This document shows, piece by piece, positions 1-8,925 of a stretch of 64,000 bases of DNA. The notes below the pieces were generated by a model that worked only from the letters and a program-made list of their open reading frames with translations, did not search any database and was not told the DNA's origin. Source of the stretch: Peribacillus asahii. GTDB taxonomy: Bacteria; Bacillota; Bacilli; Bacillales; DSM-1321. Every line of letters begins with the position of its first letter. The stretch's first letter is position 1. Location: NCBI RefSeq assembly GCF_004006295.1, contig NZ_CP026095.1, positions 3,272,001-3,336,000 on the forward strand. The letters run 5' to 3'. The translations under genes were made by a program, and so were the position numbers.

Positions 1-300
1 ATCCTCAATTAACATTTTAGAGAGCTTTTGAATATTTTTTGCTTTATTCCGATATAATCCAATAGAGCGAATATCATTTTCCAGCTCTTCAAGTGATACA
101 CCCAAATAATCTTCCGGTGTTTTATATTTTTGAAATAAATTCTTCGTTACTTTATTGACGAGCGCATCTGTACATTGCGCTGATAAAGCAACCGCAATGA
201 CCAATTCAAACGGATTTGAATGATTGAGCTCACAATGGGCATCTGGATACATATCGGCCATAACATCCAAACAATGACGAATTTGAGCTTTCGTTAACAT
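1..300 (-). CDS. nth: endonuclease III, N-terminal part (cut by window edge)
   Basis: DNA repair glycosylase/AP lyase that removes oxidised pyrimidines. The visible 100 residues begin MLTKAQIRHCLDVM and contain the family's helix with LSAQCTDALVNKVT at about residues 40-53, followed by the IGLYRNKA segment that leads into the helix-hairpin-helix. The catalytic Lys/Asp and the C-terminal iron-sulfur cysteines lie beyond base 1. It follows dnaD on the same strand after 14 bp, the order known from B. subtilis (dnaD-nth). The identification is by family resemblance plus synteny. Confidence 0.93.
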   Translation of the reverse strand, partial: MLTKAQIRHCLDVMADMYPDAHCELNHSNPFELVIAVALSAQCTDALVNKVTKNLFQKYKTPEDYLGVSLEELENDIRSIGLYRNKAKNIQKLSKMLIED

Positions 301-314
301 AGGTACTCTCCTTT

Positions 315-1010
315 TTATTGTTCAAGCCAATTATAAAACGGTATATCTTTTACAGAAGATGTTTGCTCTTGTGTACGATCTCGTTTTTGGTAGGCTCTAA
401 ATTTCTGTGTTTGTTTACGTACTTGTTCTAGTGTTTTGATTCCATTCTTCTTCCATTCAAATAAAATTCGATCAATATAGCGAAAGTTTATTTTCCCTGA
501 AATGACCGCTTCTCTTAAAGCGGCTTTAATAATATCCGGCTCATGACCATCATCTATCCACATAGCCAATGTTTCACATTCAAATGGAGATAGAGGCCGG
601 CCAAATTCTTGTTCTACAATCGTATAAAGGCTCTCGCTTGATTGTTGCGCTTCAAGCGCTTCCTCTTTTTTTAATGTTAATAAAAAGCTGGTCAGCATTT
701 TTTCATATAACGGCTCTAAAGTATATTTCTCATTTCCAAATTCCTGACTCTTCTCTACTTCTATTCCAATACAGCCTTTTTGTATTAAGCTTTGAATTAA
801 AAACAGACATTCCGATTCCTGAAATGTCATGACTTCTGATAATTGAGAAGGAGTCGGAAAGGAATTCCCTTTTTCTGTGAAGTTTTGAAGTTGAAGTAAA
901 AGGACAAGTTCCTGTTCATTTAACCCCATCATTTTATAATGAGTTAATAAGTAAGTTGGAATGGTAAGCGTTCCTTGCTTAAACCACGCTTGCAGTTGAT
1001 CTTTTATCAT
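315..1010 (-). CDS. dnaD: DnaD, primosomal replication initiation protein
   Basis: Loader protein of the Gram-positive primosome, acting with DnaB and DnaI to bring the DnaC helicase to oriC or to stalled forks. The 231-residue protein has the N-terminal winged-helix DnaD domain (TIPTYLLTHYKMMGLNEQE) and the C-terminal DnaB_2/DDBH2 domain ending in the family motif FRYIDRILFEWKKNGI, then FYNWLEQ at the very end. I chose the ATG at 1010: the upstream in-frame ATG at 1028 sits inside the strong GGAGGTG ribosome site. In B. subtilis asnS lies just upstream; here it is missing and aspB is next. Confidence 0.96.
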   Translation of the reverse strand: MIKDQLQAWFKQGTLTIPTYLLTHYKMMGLNEQELVLLLQLQNFTEKGNSFPTPSQLSEVMTFQESECLFLIQSLIQKGCIGIEVEKSQEFGNEKYTLEPLYEKMLTSFLLTLKKEEALEAQQSSESLYTIVEQEFGRPLSPFECETLAMWIDDGHEPDIIKAALREAVISGKINFRYIDRILFEWKKNGIKTLEQVRKQTQKFRAYQKRDRTQEQTSSVKDIPFYNWLEQ

Positions 1011-1188
1011 ATATTTGAACACCTCCATTTCAGTATAACATGAATCACAGCATTCGAATAAGCGGATAATTTTAACGAGAAAAGCCGAGCGCAGTTCATT
1101 TTTTATAAGACCTTGCTAAATAACATTGACTCATATGATTTTTAGCTTCTGCGTGTGAAATTACTGCTTCACGCGCCTTTAATAAAGC

Positions 1189-1226
1189 AAAAAAGCTTGC
1201 AGGTTTGTTACAGCCTGCAAGCTTTT
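1189..1226 (-). terminator. intrinsic terminator after aspB
   Basis: On the minus strand an AAAAGCTTGCAGG arm pairs with CCTGCAAGCTTTT across a 10-base loop, followed by a T run. It lies 13 bases past the aspB stop, so aspB and dnaD are separate transcription units here. Confidence 0.85.
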
Positions 1227-1238
1227 CAATAGGTATTA

Positions 1239-2423
1239 TTATGCTAATTTATTTGTAACAAATGTATGAATTCTTTCAACGGCTTTTTCCAACTGCTCAA
1301 GAGATGTTGCATAAGATAAACGAATGTTATCAGGCGCACCGAAACCTGAACCAGGAATAACAGCAACAAGCGCTTCTTCTAGTAACGCTTTTACGAAATC
1401 ATCAACATTGCTATATCCAGTTAATGTAGCTGCTTCTTTTACGTTCGGGAATAAGTAGAACGCACCTTGAGGCTTAATACATGTTACGCCTGGAATTTCT
1501 ACTAATTTAGCATGAATTGTATTTAGACGACTTTCAAATGCTTGACGCATTTCTTCAACTGGTGCTTGTGTGCCTTCATAAGCGGCAATTGCTCCGTATT
1601 GAGCTGTTGTTGTAGGATTAGATGTGCTATGGCTCGCTAAATTTGTCATCGCTTTAATGATTGCTTCATTCCCTACAGCGTATCCAATTCTCCAGCCCGT
1701 CATTGAATGAGATTTAGATACCCCATTAATGATGATTGTTTGTTCTTTTAATTGTGGTGAAAGCTGTGCAATTGATACATGTTGTGCACCACCGTAAACC
1801 AATTTCTCATAAATTTCATCAGATACGATTAGAATATCGTGTGCTAAACATACTTCTCCTAGCGCTTGTAACTCTTCTTTCGTATAAAGCATACCAGTTG
1901 GGTTACTTGGTGAATTAATGATAATCGCTTTTGTACGGTCTGTGATAGCTGCTTCTAACTGCTCTTTTGTAATTTTGTATTGATTTTCCTCTTTTCCTTC
2001 TACATATACAGGTGTTCCTTCTGCTAATTTAATTTGTTCAGGATAGCTTACCCAATATGGAGTCGGAACGATCACTTCATCGCCTTCATCCAGGATCGCT
2101 TGGAATAACGTATATAGAGCATGCTTCGCACCAGTACCAACGATTATTTCAGATGGTGTATAGTCTAAGCCTTGGTCTTTCTTTAATTTAGCAATAATTA
2201 CTTCTTTTAACTTTGGTAAACCAGCAGATGGCGTATACTTTGTTTGCCCCTCATTCATTGATTGAACCGCTGCTTCAATAATATGAGCTGGTGTATTATA
2301 ATCTGGTTCCCCTGCTCCTAGTCCAATAATATCTAATCCTTGAGCTTTTAGTTCTTTTGCTTTTGCTGTAATAACCAATGTAGTAGATGGTGTTAATGCT
2401 TGAACTCGTTTTGCTAATTTCAT
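1239..2423 (-). CDS. aspB: aspartate aminotransferase
   Basis: PLP-dependent class I aminotransferase that interconverts aspartate/2-oxoglutarate and oxaloacetate/glutamate. It is 394 residues from the chosen ATG (MKLAKRVQALTPS). Visible motifs are GLGAGEPDYNTP near the N terminus, SPSNPTGMLY for cofactor and substrate contacts, SDEIYEKLVYGG, and the PLP lysine in NGVSKSHSMTGWRIGY. The longer reading frame starting at 2474 is rejected because TGGAGG lies between it and the ATG at 2423. It follows ypmB, as in B. subtilis, where asnS would come next; asnS is not present. Confidence 0.96.
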   Translation of the reverse strand: MKLAKRVQALTPSTTLVITAKAKELKAQGLDIIGLGAGEPDYNTPAHIIEAAVQSMNEGQTKYTPSAGLPKLKEVIIAKLKKDQGLDYTPSEIIVGTGAKHALYTLFQAILDEGDEVIVPTPYWVSYPEQIKLAEGTPVYVEGKEENQYKITKEQLEAAITDRTKAIIINSPSNPTGMLYTKEELQALGEVCLAHDILIVSDEIYEKLVYGGAQHVSIAQLSPQLKEQTIIINGVSKSHSMTGWRIGYAVGNEAIIKAMTNLASHSTSNPTTTAQYGAIAAYEGTQAPVEEMRQAFESRLNTIHAKLVEIPGVTCIKPQGAFYLFPNVKEAATLTGYSNVDDFVKALLEEALVAVIPGSGFGAPDNIRLSYATSLEQLEKAVERIHTFVTNKLA

Positions 2424-2442
2424 AATTAAAAAATCCTCCATT

Positions 2443-2919
2443 CTATATACTGCGATAATATTTAAGCCATTCACCTGTTTTAAAATCGTAATAATCGTAG
2501 TTATAGCTATTGGACTCGTCTAAATACGTCACTTCCCAAAGCGGCACATTTTTTTCCATTCCAAGCTTAACAGATACAATCTCAGCAGGATTACGGTTTT
2601 TCTTAACCTTTGAAAGTATGTCTTCTTTAGACTTACCATTGCGGGCATGTTCAACGACAACTTTTTGTTCATCGTTTTCGGGAATCCACACGATTTGCTT
2701 ATCTCCACCGCTTGTTGTACCGACAACCACTGAATAAGACTCGTGTCCATTATACAGGTAAAATTCATCCATCTTTTCTATTCCCGCTTTTTCTTCTGCT
2801 GTTGCAAGCGCAATGTCTGCCGCCTCATTTTTCGGTTGTAATGCTCTAATATAGGCACCCGCCACGAAGACGAAAAAACAAACAACAAGAACAGAAGAAA
2901 TGATTAACCACTTTTTCAA
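2443..2919 (-). CDS. ypmB: YpmB, membrane-anchored DUF5590 protein
   Basis: A 158-residue protein with one N-terminal membrane segment (WLIISSVLVVCFFVFVAGAY) and an extracytoplasmic region with a PepSY-like pattern (YNGHESYSVVVGTT ... VPLWEVTYLDE). Function is not established; homologues sit in the same ypmA-ypmB-aspB row in Bacillus. The start is TTG at 2919, preceded by GAGGGA at a good distance. It begins 14 bases after ypmA, so the two are probably co-transcribed. Confidence 0.88.
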   Translation of the reverse strand: MKKWLIISSVLVVCFFVFVAGAYIRALQPKNEAADIALATAEEKAGIEKMDEFYLYNGHESYSVVVGTTSGGDKQIVWIPENDEQKVVVEHARNGKSKEDILSKVKKNRNPAEIVSVKLGMEKNVPLWEVTYLDESNSYNYDYYDFKTGEWLKYYRSI

Positions 2920-2933
2920 TCTCTTCCCTCTTT

Positions 2934-3104
2934 CTATGTACGATAAATGGTGAAGATAGCTTGTTTTTGATTCTCTGAATCCAATGCCAACCCAAACATT
3001 AAATCTTGTTTTTTCAGATTTCGATTCAATGCATCGACAATTTTATATAAATCAGGTGAAGCTTGCACCTTGACTGTTGAAATCACTTCAACTTTGCTCT
3101 CCAT
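2934..3104 (-). CDS. ypmA: YpmA, small conserved protein (DUF4264 family)
   Basis: A 56-residue cytoplasmic protein, MESKVEVISTVKVQ..., ending FTIYRT. No catalytic motif is visible and the function is unknown; it is conserved in Bacillus between dinG and ypmB. The ATG at 3104 is preferred over the in-frame codon at 3146 because GGAGG stands 10 bases before it. Confidence 0.85.
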   Translation of the reverse strand: MESKVEVISTVKVQASPDLYKIVDALNRNLKKQDLMFGLALDSENQKQAIFTIYRT

Positions 3105-3467
3105 GAAAATCCATCCTCCAATCACCTGAAAATTGTCAATAATCACTGTCAGATTAAGGGGTTTGACATCACTTCATTTCACATTATATCAGGTTCATCG
3201 TTCATTTTCTTTATTATTTTATAAAAATTATAATTATTTTCACAAAGAATTTTTTTACATAATATTGTGGATAACACATCTTTCGGCTCTGCTAAAAAGC
3301 CTGTGAGACCACGGTCACAATGTCATATAATAGAGCCTTCACAAACACTGAACATCCATACATGTCGAACCTTTATTCTTGCGCCTTTGTTGAAGACTCT
3401 ACTTCCAAAAACCGTTAATCCACCCTATTATGGAACGCATTCTTTTCAAGAACATGGAACAATTGTC
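3105..3467. other. intergenic region dinG-ypmA with palindromic element
   Basis: About 360 bp without a convincing gene. It holds a symmetric element at 3285-3337: outer arms GGCTCT/AGAGCC enclose inner arms TGTGA/TCACA. On the minus strand a T5 run follows the inner hairpin, so it may act as a weak dinG terminator. The plus-strand reading frame from 3267 runs into the antisense of dinG and has no ribosome site, so I do not call it. Confidence 0.5.
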
Positions 3468-6251
3468 TTATACCCATTCTTCAATCACCGTCGCCATTTC
3501 ATTGATCGATACTTCCTGCCACTCCACAGGCGGAAGCGCGCGTTGAAATTCTACTCCGTACTTAGCCGTCAAAACACGTCGATCAAGCACGACCAATACA
3601 CCACGATCGCTGGACGTACGAATGAGCCGACCAAATCCTTGTCGAAACCTTAGCAACGCTTCAGGTAAAGAATAGCTGGAAAAAGCGTTCTTTCCTTTTT
3701 TAGCTAACAACTGACATCTAGCTTCCGTTATAGGTTCATCCGGTGGCGAAAACGGCAAGCGAACAATCATTAAGCAAGACAAGTCTTCACCTGGAATATC
3801 GACTCCTTCCCATAAACTTGTCGTCCCAAATAAAACGGCTTTATCAAACGTTTGAAAGTTTCTAAGCAGCCTCATCTTACTTCCGCCCGAAATCCCTTGA
3901 GCAAATAGCGTATAGTCATCCAATAAACCACAGTCTTTAATCGTATAATAAGCAGCGCGTAACATTTCATGCGACGTAAACAACACCATCGTTCGACCTT
4001 GTGCCGCTTGAACACCAGCAATAATGTAATTTGCAGATGCTTCTGCAAATTCTTCAATCGACAATGTTTGAATATCAGGTATATCGCGCGGAACAAGTAC
4101 TTTTACTTGTTCTTTATAATGAAACGGCGAAGGAAAGCTTGCGGTATAGATGTCTTTTTTCTCTATACCTAACTGTGTTTTAAAAAACTGAAACGATTGC
4201 TTAACAGAAAGGGTTGCCGATGTCATAATCACACTTTTTTGTTGACCAAAATATGCATTCCACAATTCTTCGCTTCCTAGTACAGGCTGAGCAGATAAAA
4301 CAACTCCATTTGGCATAGATGTATTTATACAATCCAGCCAGTAAATATAATCCTCTCTAGGCTGAATAAAAAATTCAAAAAGGATGTCTTTCGTTTCAAT
4401 AAAATGCCCAAGAATCACTTCACAATCATTTACATAAAATAACGCATTTTTTCCTAAAGATGCTTCATGCTGTTTTAGAACATCCAATTTTTCTCCTAAC
4501 AGACGTACAATGGACTGAAGCAGATCATATAATCGTTCCGCTAACAATGTTGCTCGCTGCCAATGAATGCGTTCTTCTATTTTGAAAGCAAGCCGCTTAG
4601 GAACGATTCCTTTTACTAACTTATTAGTCTGGTTCGCAATGATAACAAATAATTGCTCGAACTCATAGGCAAAATCTGTCAGTTTTCCATCTAAATTTTC
4701 TTTAGCTCTTTCTACTTCTAGCCCATGATTAGCAACGATTCGTTCCAAACGATACAAAAGCTGTTTTTGCTCAGACGTGCCAAGACGGTTCAAAAACGTT
4801 TTGACAAATATATAATCAAGGCGACGTCCAAATTGTTTAGAAGCTGCCTGTTCTAAATGATGAGCTTCATCTAAGATGATATAGCCTTGTTTTGGTAAAA
4901 TAGCATCGTCTGTTATTAAATCTGTCATTAAAAAAGCATGATTGGTAATAATCAAATCTGCTCTTGCCGCCGTCCGTTTTGCTTTCTCAAAAAAATCCAT
5001 CTCTATCCATGGTTTTTTTAACCCTGGATAGACGAAATGATCACTTTGCAGTCGATTCCATACGAGCTGCCCGCCGCTCGACAAGTTTAATTCATCCCGA
5101 TCACCTGTTTCAGTTTCTGTTAGCCAAACGATAATCTGCATCTTGGTTAACGCACTTTCATAATGATCATCTTTTTCTCGAAGAGCTCGCTCAAACTTTG
5201 CTAAACTCAAATAATTGCTTCGTCCTTTTAGAAGAACAGCTTGAAAGTCAAAGGGAAGGATTTCCTTTAACTTCGGTATTTCCTTTTGCAATAGCTGATC
5301 CTGAAGCTGTAATGTATAAGTAGAAATAACGACAGGCTGTTGCTTTTTTTTCGCAAAATAAACCGCTGGCAGTAAGTATCCTAACGATTTACCAATCCCT
5401 GTACCGGCTTCAATAATAGCATCCTTCTCGCTTTCAAAAGAACCATAAATGACATCCATCATTTGCAGCTGCCCGAATCGACTCTCAAACTCAGGAAACG
5501 CTGCTTTTAACATCTTTATTTTCATCTGTCGATCGGTTGGATACTCATTTTCTTGATAGTTATCTTCTAATCCTTGCTTGCCCTTTTTAAAAGCAAGTCC
5601 TCGATAGGTAACAAGATTGGGCTCATGCACTTCAGCCTTAGATAGCTTGATAGCCATACAGTCATTAATGAGCTCCGACACTTCACTTTGTAATGAAAAA
5701 GACAATCGATAAAGCTGCTTTAACGTCATTAAAGGCAAACTTAGCAGCTTTTCTTTAAATGATAACAGCAATAAAGCCGTTGCATACGCATCGCTATCAG
5801 CTTGATGAGGCCGTAAATGCTCAATACGATCTTCCTTTGCTAACTGATGAAGCTTGTAACCATCGGAAGTCGGTTTTAATATTTTTGCTAACTCAACTGT
5901 ATCTAATGTAGACCCGTAAAATGGCTCATGCCCGCATCGAGTCAACTCTTCTTGTAAAAACGATAAGTCAAACAGGACATTATGAGCAACAAAACAAGCG
6001 CCTTCCAATAAGCTCACAATGTGTTCCGCCACCTCTTCAAAAATAGGAGCATCCTTTACTGTCTCATTGCTAATTCCGGTTAACTCTTCAATAAACAAAG
6101 AAATCTCTTGTTCTGGATGAATATAGGTCGAAAATTCCTCAACAATTTGATCCTCTTCGATCACTACTGCCGCAAACTGGATAATTCGATCTCCTTTTTT
6201 CGAAGAATTCCCTGTTGTTTCTAAATCGATCACTACATATCGTTGTGTCAT
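3468..6251 (-). CDS. dinG: DinG-family 3'-5' exonuclease/helicase
   Basis: A 927-residue fusion of a DnaQ/DEDD exonuclease (IDLETTG at residues 8-14, AHNVLFDLSFL near 90, HQADSDAYA near 150) and an XPD-like superfamily 2 helicase (Walker A AGTGIGKS near 285, DEAHH box near 455, GTTSLWEGVDIPG motif near 800, RQGFGRLIR at the C terminus). The exonuclease-helicase architecture is typical of Firmicutes DinG; the E. coli protein lacks the nuclease. The role is inferred to be DNA or R-loop processing in repair. Start ATG follows GAGGTG. It has the usual place between panD and ypmA. Confidence 0.95.
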   Translation of the reverse strand: MTQRYVVIDLETTGNSSKKGDRIIQFAAVVIEEDQIVEEFSTYIHPEQEISLFIEELTGISNETVKDAPIFEEVAEHIVSLLEGACFVAHNVLFDLSFLQEELTRCGHEPFYGSTLDTVELAKILKPTSDGYKLHQLAKEDRIEHLRPHQADSDAYATALLLLSFKEKLLSLPLMTLKQLYRLSFSLQSEVSELINDCMAIKLSKAEVHEPNLVTYRGLAFKKGKQGLEDNYQENEYPTDRQMKIKMLKAAFPEFESRFGQLQMMDVIYGSFESEKDAIIEAGTGIGKSLGYLLPAVYFAKKKQQPVVISTYTLQLQDQLLQKEIPKLKEILPFDFQAVLLKGRSNYLSLAKFERALREKDDHYESALTKMQIIVWLTETETGDRDELNLSSGGQLVWNRLQSDHFVYPGLKKPWIEMDFFEKAKRTAARADLIITNHAFLMTDLITDDAILPKQGYIILDEAHHLEQAASKQFGRRLDYIFVKTFLNRLGTSEQKQLLYRLERIVANHGLEVERAKENLDGKLTDFAYEFEQLFVIIANQTNKLVKGIVPKRLAFKIEERIHWQRATLLAERLYDLLQSIVRLLGEKLDVLKQHEASLGKNALFYVNDCEVILGHFIETKDILFEFFIQPREDYIYWLDCINTSMPNGVVLSAQPVLGSEELWNAYFGQQKSVIMTSATLSVKQSFQFFKTQLGIEKKDIYTASFPSPFHYKEQVKVLVPRDIPDIQTLSIEEFAEASANYIIAGVQAAQGRTMVLFTSHEMLRAAYYTIKDCGLLDDYTLFAQGISGGSKMRLLRNFQTFDKAVLFGTTSLWEGVDIPGEDLSCLMIVRLPFSPPDEPITEARCQLLAKKGKNAFSSYSLPEALLRFRQGFGRLIRTSSDRGVLVVLDRRVLTAKYGVEFQRALPPVEWQEVSINEMATVIEEWV

Positions 6252-6373
6252 GTTTTGTACACCTCAAACTTACTTTCCTTGTTTCCCTCACTTTTTTATA
6301 CCACAAAGAAGAAATAAAGTGAAACTTCTATATAATACTAGAAACTTTACAATTCGTTCAATCTTGATAACAA

Positions 6374-6413
6374 GAAAAACCGACCTCAAGCGTTTCATCG
6401 CTTTCAGCCGGTT
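6374..6413 (-). terminator. terminator after panD
   Basis: Minus-strand stem AACCG..AAGCG / CGCTT..CGGTT with a following T run, 7 bases past the panD stop. It separates the pan operon from dinG. Confidence 0.7.
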
Positions 6414-6419
6414 CATTTC

Positions 6420-6803
6420 TTACATAATTGTTGCTGCTGGTTCATGGGAAATTAATTCAACAATTTCATTATGCTCATTCATAATCGCTACTTTTGGCTT
6501 GTGATTAGGAAGATTCTCTTCCGCTACCATAACGTAGGAAATAATAATTACAACATCTTCTGGCTGGACAAGTCTTGCTGCTGCACCATTTAAACAAACA
6601 ACGCCGCTTCCTCTTTCCCCGGCAATCACATACGTTTCTAGACGCGCTCCATTATTATTGTTGACGATTGCTACTTTTTCATTAGGTAAAATACCAACCG
6701 CATCAAGGATATCCTCATCAATTGTAATGCTGCCTACATAATTTAAATTCGCCTCTGTTACACGAGCACGATGGATTTTGGCATTCATCATTGTACGAAA
6801 CAT
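6420..6803 (-). CDS. panD: aspartate 1-decarboxylase proenzyme
   Basis: Makes beta-alanine from aspartate for pantothenate synthesis. It is a pyruvoyl enzyme that self-cleaves between Gly24 and Ser25; both are present in NYVGSITID at the right position. Length 127 residues matches the family. Other conserved parts are [11 protein letters not shown] and GAAARL. It ends the panB-panC-panD operon, 26 bases after the restored panC frame. The start MFRTMM aligns with MYRTMM of B. subtilis and is preceded by GGGGGAG. Confidence 0.97.
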   Translation of the reverse strand: MFRTMMNAKIHRARVTEANLNYVGSITIDEDILDAVGILPNEKVAIVNNNNGARLETYVIAGERGSGVVCLNGAAARLVQPEDVVIIISYVMVAEENLPNHKPKVAIMNEHNEIVELISHEPAATIM

Positions 6804-6829
6804 GGAAACTCCCCCTATTTTCTAAGCTT

Positions 6830-7676
6830 TTATATTGTTAGTGTAAGATTATCAATGAGTCTAACATTTGCAAACTTCACAGCCATTGCAATAATGATGT
6901 GCCCTGAAAGAGTTTCCATTGGTTGCAATTCTGGATATCGGTATACTTCAACATAGTCAATAGTACCATTCGTATGCGTGTTAATATGATTCTCTACAAT
7001 CTGAGCAACTTGATTTGGGTCTCTCTCGCCAGCTTCAATTGCTTTTTTTCGCTTGCAATAAACCTTGGTACAGCTCTTTCGCCTCTTGGCGCTCTGTTTC
7101 ACTTAAAAAAACATTTCGTGAACTTTTAGCTAAGCCATCTTCCTCTCGAACAATATCAACCGGTACAAGTTCTACTGGAAAATTAAAGTCCTCAATCAGC
7201 CCGCTCACGACTGCCACCTGCTGAGCATCTTTTAGCCCAAAATACGCTTTATCTGGGCCAATGATATTAAAAAATTTCGTTAAAACCGTCGCAACACCAT
7301 CAAAGTGTCCCGGACGTTTTGTCCCGCATAAGCAATCTGTACGACTTTCTACTCGTACAGTAACAGATGGCTTTGAGCCGTACATTTCTTCTACTTGAGG
7401 GTAGAAGATATAATCCACGCCTTCATTTCTAGCAATATTCTCATCTCGTTCAATATCACGTGGATATGTCTCAAAATCTTCATTGGGTCCAAACTGTAAT
7501 GGATTTACAAAAATACTTAATACAACGATATCATTTTGCTTGCGTGCACGCTCCATCAGGCTCACATGACCTTCGTGTAAAAACCCCATCGTCGGAACAT
7601 ATCCAATGCTTTTTCCGTTCTGTTTCTCAGCCCGTAAAGCTTGCTTTAATTCTGCTATAGTAGTAACAATCTTCAT
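6830..7676 (-). pseudogene. panC: pantothenate synthetase, frameshifted in an A-run
   Basis: Joins pantoate and beta-alanine with ATP. The first 211 residues show the nucleotide-binding TMGFLHEGH motif and the KSSRN loop, then the frame is lost in a run of seven A (7043-7049 on the plus strand as T7) and ends at TGA after KKSN. The rest of the enzyme ([10 protein letters not shown] ... DNLTLTI) continues in another frame to the stop at 6830. Removing one A restores 281 residues, the normal length. The start overlaps the panB stop as ATGA. It may be a true mutation, a slippage-rescued gene or a sequencing error in the homopolymer. Confidence 0.9.
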
Positions 7677-8509
7677 TTGACTCCTCCGTATAAAGCCATC
7701 AGCTCTTCTTCTTTCATCGTAAAAGTATGATGTTGTGTTGGAAACTCACCCGTTTTCACTTCGCTTACATACTGTGAAATGGCTTGGTTCATTAATTCAT
7801 TAGCATTTCCGTATACTTTTACAAATTTCGCAACACGATCAACTCCATACGAAAGAATGTCATGGTACACAAGAACTTGTCCATCTGTATCCACTCCAGC
7901 ACCAATTCCAATTGTTGGTATAGAAAGCGCTTCCGTCACAAGTGTACCTACTTGATGAGGAACACACTCAAACACAATGGCTAAAGCTCCAGCCGCTTCA
8001 CATTTCTTCGCATCCTCTAATAGTTGCTGAGCTGCTTCTAAGCTCTTTCCTTGTACTTTATAACCACCAAGAACTCCTACAGATTGCGGCGTTAGACCAA
8101 GATGCGCTACAACAGGAATACCAGCGTTGGTCATTGCGGCAATCTTTTCTACGACCTCACCTGCGCCTTCTACTTTAACCGCATCAGCTCCGCCTTCTTG
8201 CATAATGCGTGTAGCATTTTTTAACGTTTCATCAAGAGAAAGATGATAGCTCATAAACGGCATATCCGTTACAACAAATGTATGAGGAGCTCCACGTTTC
8301 ACTGCTTTTGTATGGTGAATCATATCATTGACCGTAACAGGAATTGTCGATTCATATCCTAACACAACCATTCCTAACGAATCTCCAACGAGAATCATAT
8401 CGACTCCCGCTTGCTCCGCCTGCTTCGCTGCTGGATAATCATAAGCCGTCAGCATCACAATCTTTTCTTTATTTTGCTTCATTTTCAAAAAATCTCCAGA
8501 TAATTTCAT
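7673..8509 (-). CDS. panB: 3-methyl-2-oxobutanoate hydroxymethyltransferase
   Basis: First step of pantothenate synthesis: adds a hydroxymethyl group from methylene-tetrahydrofolate to ketoisovalerate. The 278-residue TIM barrel shows [21 protein letters not shown] (metal and substrate binding), [17 protein letters not shown] [10 protein letters not shown] and IGIGAG. The ATG at 8509 ([11 protein letters not shown]) after GGGGGAA is preferred; the frame extends upstream to 8557 without a ribosome site. It is preceded by a structured leader and overlaps panC by four bases. Confidence 0.97.
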   Translation of the reverse strand: MKLSGDFLKMKQNKEKIVMLTAYDYPAAKQAEQAGVDMILVGDSLGMVVLGYESTIPVTVNDMIHHTKAVKRGAPHTFVVTDMPFMSYHLSLDETLKNATRIMQEGGADAVKVEGAGEVVEKIAAMTNAGIPVVAHLGLTPQSVGVLGGYKVQGKSLEAAQQLLEDAKKCEAAGALAIVFECVPHQVGTLVTEALSIPTIGIGAGVDTDGQVLVYHDILSYGVDRVAKFVKVYGNANELMNQAISQYVSEVKTGEFPTQHHTFTMKEEELMALYGGVK

Positions 8510-8574
8510 AACGTTCCCCCTTATTATAGAGGAGATGAAAACATCAGTTGACTGCACTGGTGTCTAGTTTCGTT

Positions 8575-8762
8575 ACGTAAAAAAGAGACTAGCTAAATAA
8601 AAAACCGCATGAACGAATATCGTTCCAACTACAGTTTATAAATCATTAGCTAATCTCTTTGTTAACATCAGAAGTTTCATCCCTCCGTCCCTGTCCCATT
8701 GGATCAAGGCAGATTTTCAAATTTTTTGGGCAAATAAAGGTGCAGCTCTCTCGATACTGCCC
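8575..8762 (-). promoter_or_regulatory. candidate structured leader RNA of panBCD (pan-motif type)
   Basis: Between birA and panB. A TATAAT at 8769-8774 (minus) could start a transcript near 8762; its -35 is poor. The transcript would hold a stem closing 8758-8762 with 8728-8732, a purine-rich stretch GGGACAGGGACGGAGGG at about 8680-8696, a perfect hairpin at 8611-8625 (six pairs, three-base loop), and a 14-pair stem with one mismatch between 8646-8660 and 8582-8596 that is followed by T6. Known biology: the pan RNA motif lies upstream of panB operons, including in B. subtilis. The assignment to that motif is inference; no covariance search was possible. Confidence 0.5.
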
Positions 8763-8860
8763 ACTTGCATTATAACAAGCCCCGTCAAAAATTTCTATTA
8801 TAATTTTTCACATTTCGTCAAAAATTGTTCACGCACTCTGATGAATCATCTTGTTAATGA

Positions 8861-8898
8861 AACAATTAGGGACTCCTTTCAACAAGAAGTCCCAATTA
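8861..8898 (-). terminator. terminator after birA
   Basis: An 11-base arm AATTGGGACTT pairs with AGTCCCTAATT (8887-8897 with 8864-8874), loop of 12, then GTTTC. It lies 28 bases past the birA stop and separates cca-birA from the pan leader. Confidence 0.7.
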
Positions 8899-8925
8899 AC
8901 AACACTATATACAATGGTCCATTCG

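Noticed and set aside
3267..3653. Plus-strand 128-residue frame
   Set aside because: Half lies antisense to dinG, there is no ribosome site, and the composition is that of a shadow frame.
6830..7102. Separate 90-residue minus-strand gene after panC
   Set aside because: Its residues from [10 protein letters not shown] onward are the C-terminal domain of pantothenate synthetase; the part before that is the panC frame read wrongly. It is one frameshifted gene.
8575..8762. T-box leader upstream of panB
   Set aside because: An AGAGAG and a GGAAC segment are there, but the conserved AGGGUGGNACCGCG block is absent and the order of stems does not fit.
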